Assembly (NCBI GenBank): GCA_905199855.1 | Contig: CAJKHY010000017.1 | Location: 1-20,369 of the forward strand | DNA from: an uncultured Clostridium sp. | GTDB taxonomy: Bacteria > Bacillota_I > Bacilli_A > RF39 > UBA660 | Reading direction: 5' to 3' | DNA length: 20,369 nt | In this document: one piece after another, positions 6,430 to 12,804 of the stretch | Position numbering within the stretch: the stretch's first letter is position 1 | Layout: every line of letters starts with the position of its first letter | Program-made: the position numbers and the translations under genes | The notes under the pieces: model-generated | The model's input: only the letters and a program-made list of their open reading frames with translations | The model's database searches: none | Told to the model about the DNA's origin: nothing

Positions 6430-7421
6430 ATTGTTACCTCCAAACTAATAGCATGAGCTATGGAAGGAATAGATTCCTTTTGAAAAACAAAAGTTGGTGA
6501 GAAGATTGCTCCAGTTGGAACTATTAAAACTCTCCTGTACTTACCCTTTAACATCTCTTTATAAATATAACCAAAATTTACTAAAGCACTACATGCTGGG
6601 CCACTTCCTCCTGCGTAAACAGGCTGTCTATCTACATCATATATCATAGTCCCACAATCATTATAATTTTTAGTTATATCTAAATTGTAAGCTGTTTTCA
6701 TATAATCAGTGAGAATATTTTTACCATATACTCCTAAATCTCCAGTTAAAATTAAATCATAATACGATGGATCCCTTTTTAAATCGCTTAAATGCCTATA
6801 TATAGTATCTGCAGCCGAGATAGCCATCACTGCACCCATGTGGTTTGCATCTTTAATACCCATATCACACACTCTACCAATTGTTGACGATTCAACTTTC
6901 ACTTTACTCTTTTTATTTGACAGAAGGACAGAAACAGCTCCGGTTACTGTAAATGTTGCTGTTTTTGGCTTTGGTCCACCATATTCAACGGGATTTCTAA
7001 ATTGTTTCTCGGAAGCATTATTGTGTGAACTGACACTACAAATAGAACTCTTAATTTTTTTACTGTCAATAAATGTTGAAGCAATAATTATTCCTTCACT
7101 TGATGTAGCACATGCATTGTAAATACCAAGGAATGGAATGTCTATATCTCTTGCCATATAATTAGAAGAAGCTATTTGATTTTGTAAATCTCCGGCTATG
7201 AGTAATTCAATATCAGCTTTGGTTTTATTAGTCTTTTTGAGTATTAGTTCGACACTTTCTTTCATTAGTTTGCTTTCTGCTTTTTCAAAACTACTTTCAT
7301 TAAAATATAAATCATTTTTATATAATTTATCATAGTATTTTGCCAGTGGGCCATCCGCTTCATAAGGACCCCCGATGGTGTAAGTATCTTCTATATATAC
7401 ATTGTTATATTTACTTGTCAT
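6426..7421 (-). CDS. spoVAD: stage V sporulation protein AD (SpoVAD)
   Basis: Thiolase-fold protein that in B. subtilis binds Ca-dipicolinate and works with the SpoVA membrane channel in the forespore inner membrane. Family features visible here are GDLQNQIASSNYMARD and GIYNACATSSEGI, with Cys 104 at the position of the thiolase nucleophile, followed by SSHNNASEKQFRNPVEYGGP (about 131-150), GDLGVYG (about 227) and a C-terminal LIVPTGAIFSPTFVFQKESIPSIAHAI motif. The 331-aa length is close to the usual 335-340. AGGAGG for this gene lies inside the last codons of spoVAC, 1-nt spacing between genes, indicating tight coupling. Its TGA stop shows that UGA is read as stop in this organism. Confidence 0.93.
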   Translation of the reverse strand: MTSKYNNVYIEDTYTIGGPYEADGPLAKYYDKLYKNDLYFNESSFEKAESKLMKESVELILKKTNKTKADIELLIAGDLQNQIASSNYMARDIDIPFLGIYNACATSSEGIIIASTFIDSKKIKSSICSVSSHNNASEKQFRNPVEYGGPKPKTATFTVTGAVSVLLSNKKSKVKVESSTIGRVCDMGIKDANHMGAVMAISAADTIYRHLSDLKRDPSYYDLILTGDLGVYGKNILTDYMKTAYNLDITKNYNDCGTMIYDVDRQPVYAGGSGPACSALVNFGYIYKEMLKGKYRRVLIVPTGAIFSPTFVFQKESIPSIAHAISLEVTI

Positions 7422-7422
7422 A

Positions 7423-7860
7423 TTAACCTCCTAGTACCAATATTCTTAGTAATCCAAAGATATAAACCGAGACTACTCCATATAAAATTACAGTGCCCGC
7501 TAATTTAAAGATATTAGCACCAATGCCTAGAACTAAGCCTTCTGTCTTGTAATCTAAAGCTGCAGAAGTCATAGAATGAGCAAATCCAGTAATAGGTATT
7601 AATAAAGCACTTTTAAATATTCTAACGAGTAAATCAAATACACCAAAAGCAGTTAATAAGGAAGCAATAATTATCCAAGTTAGAATAACTAGGATTCCCG
7701 ATTCTTTTCTAGGTAGTGAAAGCCAGACTGAATAGCAATTGAGAAGCAATTCACTTAATATTCCAATAATACCACCTGTAAAGAAAACAATTAAACTATT
7801 TTTTAGTCTGTCTTCTTTAGGTGTATGTTTGTTGACAATGCTGTTATAATTTTCTTTCAT
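7423..7860 (-). CDS. spoVAC: stage V sporulation protein AC (SpoVAC)
   Basis: A 145-aa membrane protein, first gene of the spoVAC-AD-AE cassette. After a polar N-terminus (HTPKEDRLKNSL) come hydrophobic segments near residues 24-45, 55-78 (ILVILTWIIIASLLTAFGVF) and 110-142. The family motif PITGFAHSMTSAALDYKTEG (about residues 90-109) is clear and parallels the VPITSFGHLLVHGAMD motif of SpoVAE. In B. subtilis SpoVAC is a mechanosensitive-type channel that takes part in DPA movement. The ribosome site before the ATG is weak (GGTGA). A sigma-G-like promoter candidate lies immediately upstream (separate entry). No spoVAA, AB or AF is next to it, as in many Bacillota with a reduced cassette. Confidence 0.9.
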   Translation of the reverse strand: MKENYNSIVNKHTPKEDRLKNSLIVFFTGGIIGILSELLLNCYSVWLSLPRKESGILVILTWIIIASLLTAFGVFDLLVRIFKSALLIPITGFAHSMTSAALDYKTEGLVLGIGANIFKLAGTVILYGVVSVYIFGLLRILVLGG

Positions 7861-7876
7861 AATAAATCACCAGTAA

Positions 7877-7906
7877 TAGTATTAGCTGATAATTGAAAAA
7901 TATGTA
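7877..7906 (-). promoter_or_regulatory. candidate sigma-G-type promoter of spoVAC
   Basis: Minus strand TACATA (7906-7901), 17-bp spacer, AATACTA (7883-7877). This is close to the forespore sigma-G pattern (TGMATA about 17 CATACTA) and fits the known forespore control of spoVA in B. subtilis. A problem is that the predicted start at about 7870 would fall within the weak GGTGA site, giving a nearly leaderless mRNA. Tentative. Confidence 0.35.
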
Positions 7907-7913
7907 ATAAAAG

Positions 7914-7945
7914 CTAATAAACTTCTATTTATTTTGGTTTATTAG
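7914..7945. repeat. 9-bp perfect inverted repeat upstream of spoVAC
   Basis: CTAATAAAC (7914-7922) and GTTTATTAG (7937-7945) are separated by 14 nt. On the minus strand the repeat is followed by CTTTTATT, on the plus strand by TTAGGG, so neither side has a good T run. It could be an operator or a weak terminator upstream of the spoVA cassette. Confidence 0.45.
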
Positions 7946-8101
7946 TTAGGGTTTTCTTGTTTGTTGTTTTAGTTTTAAAAAATTTTTAAATAGTCAGGGC
8001 ATGTAAGTAATAGATTTATAGTGTATTTAATTCTATATTATATTAAAATACTTTTTTAATATTTTTATCTACAGAACTACAACAGCGTAGCAAACGCAAA
8101 G

Positions 8102-8126
8102 AAAAAAAAGACAAGGTTAATGTCTT
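8102..8126 (-). terminator. intrinsic terminator of glyS
   Basis: Minus strand AAGACA, 7-nt loop, TGTCTT and a run of T (8109-8102), beginning right after the glyS stop at 8127. A copy of the recurrent motif, plus strand ACAGCGTAGCAAACGC, lies just beyond it at 8082-8097. Confidence 0.8.
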
Positions 8127-9500
8127 CTAAAATTTGATTTTATCTTTAACATAGTCAATTAGTTCACTAACATTTATTTTTATTTGTTCCATGGTGTCTC
8201 TATCTCTAATAGTAACTGTATTATTTTCTAGAGTTTCATCATCTATGGTTATGCAAAATGGTGTTCCTATTGCATCATTTCTTCTATATCTCTTACCTAT
8301 TGTTCCAGATTCGTCATAGTTAACCATGAAATCTTTATTAAGTTTTTTTGTTAACATTTTAGCGTATTCATTATGTTTTTTCTTAATTAAAGGTAAAACT
8401 GCAACCTTATATGGTGCTAAGAATGGATGTAGTTTCAATACCTCACGTATATCACCGTCTGCAACTATTTCTTTAGTGTAAGCATCACATATAAATGCCA
8501 GAACCATACGGTCGCATCCTACTGAAGATTCTATTACATAAGGAATATACTTTTCGTTTGTTTCAGGATCTAAATATGCCATAGCTACTCCACTAAATTC
8601 TTGGTGACGAGATAAGTCGTAATTAGTTCTGTTGTGGGTGCCCCATAGTTCAGCCCAACCCATTGGGAATAAATATTCAATATCACAAGCAGCCTTTGCA
8701 TAGTGGGCTAATTTATCGTGGTCATGATATCTAATGTGCTCTAATTTCATTCCTAAATCAGTTAAGAATTTTGATGCATATTTCTTGTAAAATGCATAAA
8801 ATTCGGTATCTGTTCCTTCTTTGCAAAAGAATTGATGTTCCATTTGTTCAAATTCGATTGTTCTAAAAGTGAAGTTGCCCGGAGTTATTTCGTTTCTAAA
8901 AGCTTTACCTATTTGACCAATACCAAAAGGTATTTTAGCACGCATCGTTCTTTGTACATTTAAAAAATTAACAAATTCGCCTTGTGCAGTTTCTGGTCTT
9001 AAATAAACTAAACCGTTTTCGCCTTTGACAACTCCTCTTTGTGTTGAAAACATTAAGTTAAATTCGCGAATATCGGTGTAATCGCTTTTGCCACATTTTG
9101 GACATGGTATTTTGTTTTCACAAATATAATTAAACATTTCTTTATCGGTCATTTTATCAGGAATTACTTTATCAGTGAAACTAGATATTAAATTATCAGC
9201 ACGATGTCTTGTTTTACAATGCTTACAGTCGATAAGTGGATCTGAAAAAGAGCTAACATGACCTGATGCTTCCCATACTTTTGGATGCATTAAAATATCT
9301 GCATCGACTTCAAAACTGTTATTTGCTTCTTGTATGAATTTCTTTCTCCACGCATCTTTCACATTGTTTTTTAGTCTGCTTCCTAAAGGACCATAATCCC
9401 AAGTATTAGCAAGCCCTCCATATATTTCACTGCCTTGGAACACAAAACCATATTGTTTGCAAAAGTTTACAATATCTTGCATAGTTAATTTTTCGTTCAT
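8127..9500 (-). CDS. glyS: glycine--tRNA ligase, homodimeric alpha2 type (GlyRS)
   Basis: Class IIa synthetase of the single-chain alpha2 type, not the bacterial alpha/beta GlyQ-GlyS pair. Motif 1 region GPLGSRLKNNVKDAWRKKF lies near residues 37-55. A zinc-type insertion has CKHCKTRH (about 93-100) and CPKC (about 134-137). Motif 2 FRNEITPGNFTFRTIEFEQM begins near residue 201. Motif 3 SSVGCDRMVLAF lies near 325-336. The C-terminal anticodon-binding domain begins at about 358 (KVAVLPLIKKKHNEYAK). The 457-aa length is normal. AAAGGA lies 7 nt before the ATG. It is a single-gene unit: Gly T-box leader upstream, terminator downstream. Confidence 0.96.
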   Translation of the reverse strand: MNEKLTMQDIVNFCKQYGFVFQGSEIYGGLANTWDYGPLGSRLKNNVKDAWRKKFIQEANNSFEVDADILMHPKVWEASGHVSSFSDPLIDCKHCKTRHRADNLISSFTDKVIPDKMTDKEMFNYICENKIPCPKCGKSDYTDIREFNLMFSTQRGVVKGENGLVYLRPETAQGEFVNFLNVQRTMRAKIPFGIGQIGKAFRNEITPGNFTFRTIEFEQMEHQFFCKEGTDTEFYAFYKKYASKFLTDLGMKLEHIRYHDHDKLAHYAKAACDIEYLFPMGWAELWGTHNRTNYDLSRHQEFSGVAMAYLDPETNEKYIPYVIESSVGCDRMVLAFICDAYTKEIVADGDIREVLKLHPFLAPYKVAVLPLIKKKHNEYAKMLTKKLNKDFMVNYDESGTIGKRYRRNDAIGTPFCITIDDETLENNTVTIRDRDTMEQIKINVSELIDYVKDKIKF

Positions 9501-9644
9501 ATTATCATCCTTTCATTAAAAAAAGATTCTTTTATTTATGTAAGGACGAGTAATACCCGCGGTTCCACCTTATTTATTCTAAAAGAATCCCTTTATAGTT
9601 AATCGCTCCTAGGTTTCCAAGCCTAATCTTCGCTTTGTTAATAC
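9501..9644 (-). promoter_or_regulatory. T-box riboswitch leader of glyS (short form)
   Basis: T-box core AAGGUGGAACCGCG at 9571-9558, followed by CUCGUCCUUAC. UGGA fits the UCCA end of tRNA-Gly (discriminator U73). The terminator is GAUUCUUUUA (9589-9580) with UAAAAGAAUC (9534-9525), plus AAGG/CCUU, and then seven U (9524-9518). As in the aspS leader, no long Stem I is visible. The 5' region has only a small hairpin UUAGG-CUUGGAAA-CCUAG (9626-9609), and its loop contains GGA followed by A. GGC also occurs at the 5' stem edge, so the specifier is not settled. Total leader is about 145 nt. Confidence 0.9.
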
Positions 9645-9650
9645 AATATT

Positions 9651-9679
9651 ATTATATTAAATTTTGTTGCAAATGTCAA
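9651..9679 (-). promoter_or_regulatory. consensus sigma-A promoter of glyS
   Basis: Perfect TTGACA (9679-9674), 17-bp spacer, perfect TATAAT (9656-9651), with start near 9644. A fully consensus promoter is expected where a T-box supplies control after initiation. Confidence 0.9.
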
Positions 9680-9710
9680 TTCTTTTTTGTGATTTGATCC
9701 TTTTTGCTAA

Positions 9711-9727
9711 CTTCCCACAAGCAAATA
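9711..9727. repeat. hairpin TTTGCT/AGCAAA between glyS and the tnpB relic
   Basis: TTTGCT (9712-9717) and AGCAAA (9719-9727 region) flank AACTTCCCACA. The stem is 6 bp. It lies just 3' of the tnpB-like tail on the minus strand and could be its terminal hairpin or a weak terminator. Confidence 0.3.
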
Positions 9728-9729
9728 TT

Positions 9730-9917
9730 TTAATCTAAACCGTGGGCATAAAATCCGACAGGAACTGCCGTACTCATTTTTTTTGTGTTTGCTCTCGCCT
9801 TTTAGTGCAAAGGCATTAACTATCATTTAAATATATTTTAAATTGAAAATATTTATTCATTTTTACATCTCCTTTCTTAGTACACTCACTATACTACAAA
9901 GGATGTTATAAAGTCAA
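9730..9917 (-). pseudogene. internally deleted IS605-type tnpB with possible omegaRNA-like tail
   Basis: This occupies most of the 9680-10041 gap. A good promoter (TTGACT-18-TATAGT) leads to AAAGGAG (9875-9869) and an ATG at 9860. The 14-codon ORF reads MNKYFQFKIYLNDS, which resembles the start of TnpB proteins (MNKxFKFRIYPxxxQ). It then stops at 9816. After a hairpin GCCUUU-GCACUA-AAAGGC comes a second, different-frame ORF ending MSTAVPVGFYAHGLD (9777-9730). An AVPV-type tail is what I recall from the C-termini of some TnpB proteins. The same stretch folds as CGGCAG-UUC-CUGUCG. I infer that the middle of tnpB is deleted while the promoter, start and RNA-coding 3' end remain. Homology is judged by eye from short segments only. 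Confidence 0.45.
9888..9917 (-). promoter_or_regulatory. promoter of the tnpB-like relic
   Basis: TTGACT (9917-9912), 18-bp spacer, TATAGT (9893-9888). A Shine-Dalgarno and ATG follow, so the relic is probably still transcribed. Confidence 0.55.
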
Positions 9918-9921
9918 ATTC

Positions 9922-10007
9922 CCAAAATTAAAAAACTACACGGGCGTTTGTTATAAACTGACACAAAAACATACCAAAATTAAAAAAAAACCGGGTGTTT
10001 GTTAATT
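9922..10007. repeat. two imperfect direct repeats, about 33 bp each
   Basis: CCAAAATTAAAAAACTACAC followed by GGGCGTTTGTTA (9922-9953), and CCAAAATTAAAAAAAAACCG followed by GGTGTTTGTTA (9973-10003). They start about 51 bp apart. They lie immediately upstream of the tnpB-like relic, so they may be left-end subterminal repeats of that element or a duplicated end. Confidence 0.6.
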
Positions 10008-10041
10008 TTAGTAATTTTAATATTTTTTTTATATTTTATAC

Positions 10042-10066
10042 AAAAAAGAAACTTGTAATAAGTTTC
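10042..10066 (-). terminator. intrinsic terminator after the PH-domain gene
   Basis: Minus strand GAAACTT, 5-nt loop, AAGTTTC, then six T (10047-10042). It lies a few bases after the stop of the PH-domain gene and ends that operon. Confidence 0.88.
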
Positions 10067-10072
10067 CTTAAT

Positions 10073-10519
10073 TTAATCGACTTTTTGACGTATAGCCATT
10101 CGTCTTTTTTCACGAATCATGAAATCAGTTATTTTGGTTTCTATTTCAGGTAGAGCTTTTTTGCTAATATTAGATAAAGTTACATACTCTTTAATCGTAT
10201 CTATATATACTCTCCCCCATAATAATCTAGTTTCTACTTTAAGGTCATTAAACATATCTGGTGTTATTGAAGTGAAAAAATATCCCCACAACAACCTTTT
10301 AGTAGCGAGCAATAATCTTTTATTAGTAAGTACTACTGCATAAGTAGTTACTATATCTAAAGGATTATCATTTTTTTGAGCTGGAAAAGCATATGTTACT
10401 ACTTCACCATCATTAAGATGTTTCTCAATTACTTTAGCATGTTTTTTTAATCTCCATGCCACGGTAGCAGGATATTTATTTTTGAATTCTTTCATGTATT
10501 GATAAGTCTTATTTTGCAT
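10073..10519 (-). CDS. PH-like domain protein (YokE/bPH type)
   Basis: A 148-aa soluble protein. After a helical basic N-terminus (residues 1-35) comes a pattern typical of bacterial PH-like domains. GEVVTYAFPAQ is followed by YAVVLTNKRLLLATKRLLWG (about residues 60-79), where the LTNKRLL strand-turn is the family hallmark. Then comes ITPDMFNDLKVETRLLWGRVYIDTIKEYVTLSNISK. The C-terminus is helical and basic (FMIREKRRMAIRQK). These domains often bind lipids or partner proteins, and no enzymatic residues are visible. It starts 7 nt after the thioredoxin-like gene (GTAGGT before the ATG), so the two are co-transcribed. Specific function unknown. Confidence 0.7.
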   Translation of the reverse strand: MQNKTYQYMKEFKNKYPATVAWRLKKHAKVIEKHLNDGEVVTYAFPAQKNDNPLDIVTTYAVVLTNKRLLLATKRLLWGYFFTSITPDMFNDLKVETRLLWGRVYIDTIKEYVTLSNISKKALPEIETKITDFMIREKRRMAIRQKVD

Positions 10520-10526
10520 ATATTAC

Positions 10527-11012
10527 CTACTTTATGAAGCCATTAGTTTTAAAGAACTCAACTGTTTCTTCTTTTTCGTTATAACCTTGTAGAGCATCAA
10601 TTACTTTATTGCCATTCATAATTAATGTTGTTGGTGTTCCACTAAAATTATTTTTACCTACAGTATTAGTAATTTTTTTGTATTCTTCGTTACTTACTGT
10701 AGATAAATCAATATAAACAACTTCTAAATTGTTTTCACTGATAATTTCTTCTAAAATAGGTTTAAATTTGTTACACCAACTACATGTTGCAGAACCTAAA
10801 TAAACTATAGTGTTTTCTTTTGAAACATTAGTAAGCGCCTCAAAATAATCATAATCCATAGTATTTAATTTTCCTTTAGCTAGTTCTGTTTTGGTATATG
10901 TTTCAGTCCATCTTGCCATATCTTTTTCATTGTCTTTTTTACTTGTTAAAAAGAAACTTCCTACTAAAAATAAAGCAACAACTCCAATTAATATATAATC
11001 TTTTTTCTTCAT
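10527..11012 (-). CDS. membrane-anchored thioredoxin-like protein
   Basis: An N-terminal hydrophobic segment (IGVVALFLVGSFFLTS, about residues 6-22 from the chosen start) anchors a thioredoxin fold outside the membrane. The active site is CSWC in LGSATCSWCNKFKPILEEI (about residues 73-92). The cis-Pro loop is GTPTTLIMNG (about 122-131). In this family the CxxC pair exchanges disulfides with secreted or membrane proteins. CSWC differs from the usual CGPC, so its redox potential cannot be inferred. The start is taken at ATG 11012 (MKKKDY) because AGGAGG lies 7 nt before it. The in-frame ATG at 11018 is only 1 nt from that site. Own promoter upstream; downstream partner is the PH-domain gene. 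Confidence 0.85.
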   Translation of the reverse strand: MKKKDYILIGVVALFLVGSFFLTSKKDNEKDMARWTETYTKTELAKGKLNTMDYDYFEALTNVSKENTIVYLGSATCSWCNKFKPILEEIISENNLEVVYIDLSTVSNEEYKKITNTVGKNNFSGTPTTLIMNGNKVIDALQGYNEKEETVEFFKTNGFIK

Positions 11013-11032
11013 AATCATTCCTCCTAGGTATT

Positions 11033-11061
11033 ATTCTACTATTAAACGATAATTTTTTCAA
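11033..11061 (-). promoter_or_regulatory. promoter of the thioredoxin-like/PH operon
   Basis: TTGAAA (11061-11056), 17-bp spacer, TAGAAT (11038-11033) in the gap between ruvA and the thioredoxin-like gene. Confidence 0.6.
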
Positions 11062-11089
11062 GAAAAATCTACTATTTTTACGAAAAGAA

Positions 11090-11638
11090 CTATTTTAGCA
11101 TTAGTTTTAATGCATCTTTAATTTGTTCTTCTATTTCTTTTGTACTATCTATACTTGGTAATATTTTTTTAATATCATTGTTTTTATAACCCAAACTTGT
11201 TAATACTTCGACTAGTTCATTATTTGTATTAACTATATCTTCTTTTTTAACTAACTTCCCTTTTAAGTCAAGAATTATTTGCCTTGCAACTTTGTCTCCT
11301 ATTTTTGGAAATTTCTTCAAATATAAAATATTTTCTCTTTCTATTGCATCCATTATTCCTGTTTGACTGCCCGTGGCAAGCATTGGTAAAGCCATTTTAG
11401 GTCCTAATCCTTTTACTCCAATTAGTTTTAGGAATAATTCTTTTTCGCTTAATTCTTTAAAACCATAAAGTAAATGTTCATCTTCTTTTATCTGAGTATA
11501 AATATATATTTTATATTCACTGTTTAAGGTAAAAGAATATGGATTAGGCACATTTATAATGTATCCAATTTTATTATTTTCTAATATGATATAACTTGCC
11601 TCGATTTCTGTTACTGTTCCTATTATATAGCCATACAT
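11090..11638 (-). CDS. ruvA: Holliday junction DNA helicase subunit RuvA
   Basis: RuvA tetramers hold the four-way junction and load the RuvB motor for branch migration. Domain I (about residues 1-62) is the OB-fold (MYGYIIGTVTEIEASYIILEN). Domain II has tandem helix-hairpin-helix motifs: LIGVKGLGPKMALPML (about 72-87) and FPKIGDKVARQIILDLKGKL (about 109-128). A short domain III follows (EVLTSLGYKNNDIKKILPSI, about 143-162). At 182 aa it is slightly shorter than usual (190-205), mainly in the linker and domain III. Its ATG overlaps the ddl stop by 1 nt, so translation is coupled to ddl. ruvB does not follow, although it usually does in Bacillota, and must lie elsewhere. Confidence 0.95.
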   Translation of the reverse strand: MYGYIIGTVTEIEASYIILENNKIGYIINVPNPYSFTLNSEYKIYIYTQIKEDEHLLYGFKELSEKELFLKLIGVKGLGPKMALPMLATGSQTGIMDAIERENILYLKKFPKIGDKVARQIILDLKGKLVKKEDIVNTNNELVEVLTSLGYKNNDIKKILPSIDSTKEIEEQIKDALKLMLK

Positions 11639-12804
11639 TATTTTTTAATACCACCTTTTAACCCTTTAGTGCCCATATTAGATAGAATATTGGTATCAAA
11701 AGAATGAGTTAATTTCATTTGTTTTTTATATGCTTTTATTGCATCATTTATTAAAATCTCTAATAGTTCTGTATAAGGAATGTTAGGCCATAGATAATAT
11801 GATAAGCTTCCCGGTATTGTGTTTATTTCATTTACGTAAACTTTTTCCTTTTTATTATCTATAAGAAAGTCAATTCTAACAATACCGCGGTTATTTAATA
11901 CTAAGAATACTTTTTTAGCTAGTTCTAATACTTCTTTTTCTAGTTTTTTGTCTATTCTTGCAGGTATTATTCTTCTAGTGGTTAACATGCCTTTAGTTGA
12001 CCCTTTTGCATTACCAATATATTTATCTTTGTACGATAAAATATCGTCACCTTTTATTACTTCTTCGATTACTGATGTTTGCATATGGTCATAATTGCCT
12101 AATACTGAAACATTTACTTCTGTTAGGTTGGTTACTACCTCCTCTACTAGAACCTTAGTAGTATATTTAAATGCTTCGTTCAACTTATCATCTAATTCAT
12201 CTTCGCTTTTAACGATACTTATACCTATACTACTACCAAGTGTAGCAGGTTTAATTATTATTGGATATTCTAATTTATTAATTCTTTTTACAACATTATC
12301 CTTATCATGTTCATATTCAGCATCAAAAAACCAAATATATTTTTTTGTGGGAATGTTATTTGCTTCAAAAATTTGTTTCATAAACACTTTATCTTGCCCA
12401 ACTGCAGAGGATGCTACATTGCTTCCAACATAAGGAATGCCAAGTAATTCTAAATAGCCTTGTATTGTTCCATCTTCAGTACCTTGACCATGAACAATAG
12501 GTAATGCTATATCAATTTCATTTATTTCCTTTTTGAACCAAGATGTTTTTTGTAAAACAAAGCGTCCTTTTTTATTTACTAAGTTTACTTTCTTAGCATA
12601 TTTCTTTATTAAAGATAAATCACGGTATGATTCGATATCTTTAAGCATACCTCCAGTATACATTTCTAAATCTTTAGTTATATAAATGGGTACTATATCA
12701 TATTTTTCTTCATCCATATAATTCATAGCTTGAACCGCGGATATAACACTTATTTCATGTTCAACACTTTTTCCCCCATATATAACACCTACTTTAATCT
12801 TCAT
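11638..12804 (-). CDS. ddl: D-alanine--D-alanine ligase
   Basis: ATP-grasp enzyme joining two D-alanines for peptidoglycan precursors. Features are YGGKSVEHEISVISA near the N-terminus, the HGQGTEDGTIQGYLELLGIPYVGS segment, the ATP-grasp pair EYPIIIKPATLGSSIGI, and the C-terminal metal-ligand motif RIDFLI...NEINTIPGSLSYYLWP. Most Ddl have NTIPGFT; the GSLSYYLW form is a variant shared, as I recall, with some Clostridia-type ligases, so the second substrate is not fully certain. The start is ATG 12804 (MKIKVGVIYGG) because AAAGGAG lies 8 nt before it. ATGs at 12822 and 12810 lie within or too near that site. It overlaps the end of the hydrolase gene by 11 nt and precedes ruvA. Presence implies a cell wall, unlike Mollicutes proper. 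Confidence 0.92.
   Translation of the reverse strand: MKIKVGVIYGGKSVEHEISVISAVQAMNYMDEEKYDIVPIYITKDLEMYTGGMLKDIESYRDLSLIKKYAKKVNLVNKKGRFVLQKTSWFKKEINEIDIALPIVHGQGTEDGTIQGYLELLGIPYVGSNVASSAVGQDKVFMKQIFEANNIPTKKYIWFFDAEYEHDKDNVVKRINKLEYPIIIKPATLGSSIGISIVKSEDELDDKLNEAFKYTTKVLVEEVVTNLTEVNVSVLGNYDHMQTSVIEEVIKGDDILSYKDKYIGNAKGSTKGMLTTRRIIPARIDKKLEKEVLELAKKVFLVLNNRGIVRIDFLIDNKKEKVYVNEINTIPGSLSYYLWPNIPYTELLEILINDAIKAYKKQMKLTHSFDTNILSNMGTKGLKGGIKK

Noticed and set aside
6306..6500. Plus-strand open frame of 64 codons opposite spoVAE and the end of spoVAD
   Set aside because: It overlaps two well-supported genes on the other strand, has no ribosome site and reads as low-complexity antisense sequence.
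9922..10007. Two spaced repeats considered as a CRISPR array
   Set aside because: Only two imperfect copies with an A/T-rich gap of about 18 nt and no cas genes; they fit IS end repeats better.
11090..11638. Missing ruvB as a sign of a broken recombination operon
   Set aside because: ruvA is intact and coupled to ddl. Separation of ruvA and ruvB occurs in various bacteria, and the rest of the genome is not visible.
12095..12433. Plus-strand open frame of 112 codons inside ddl
   Set aside because: It is the reverse complement of the ATP-grasp region of ddl, with no ribosome site or family signature.
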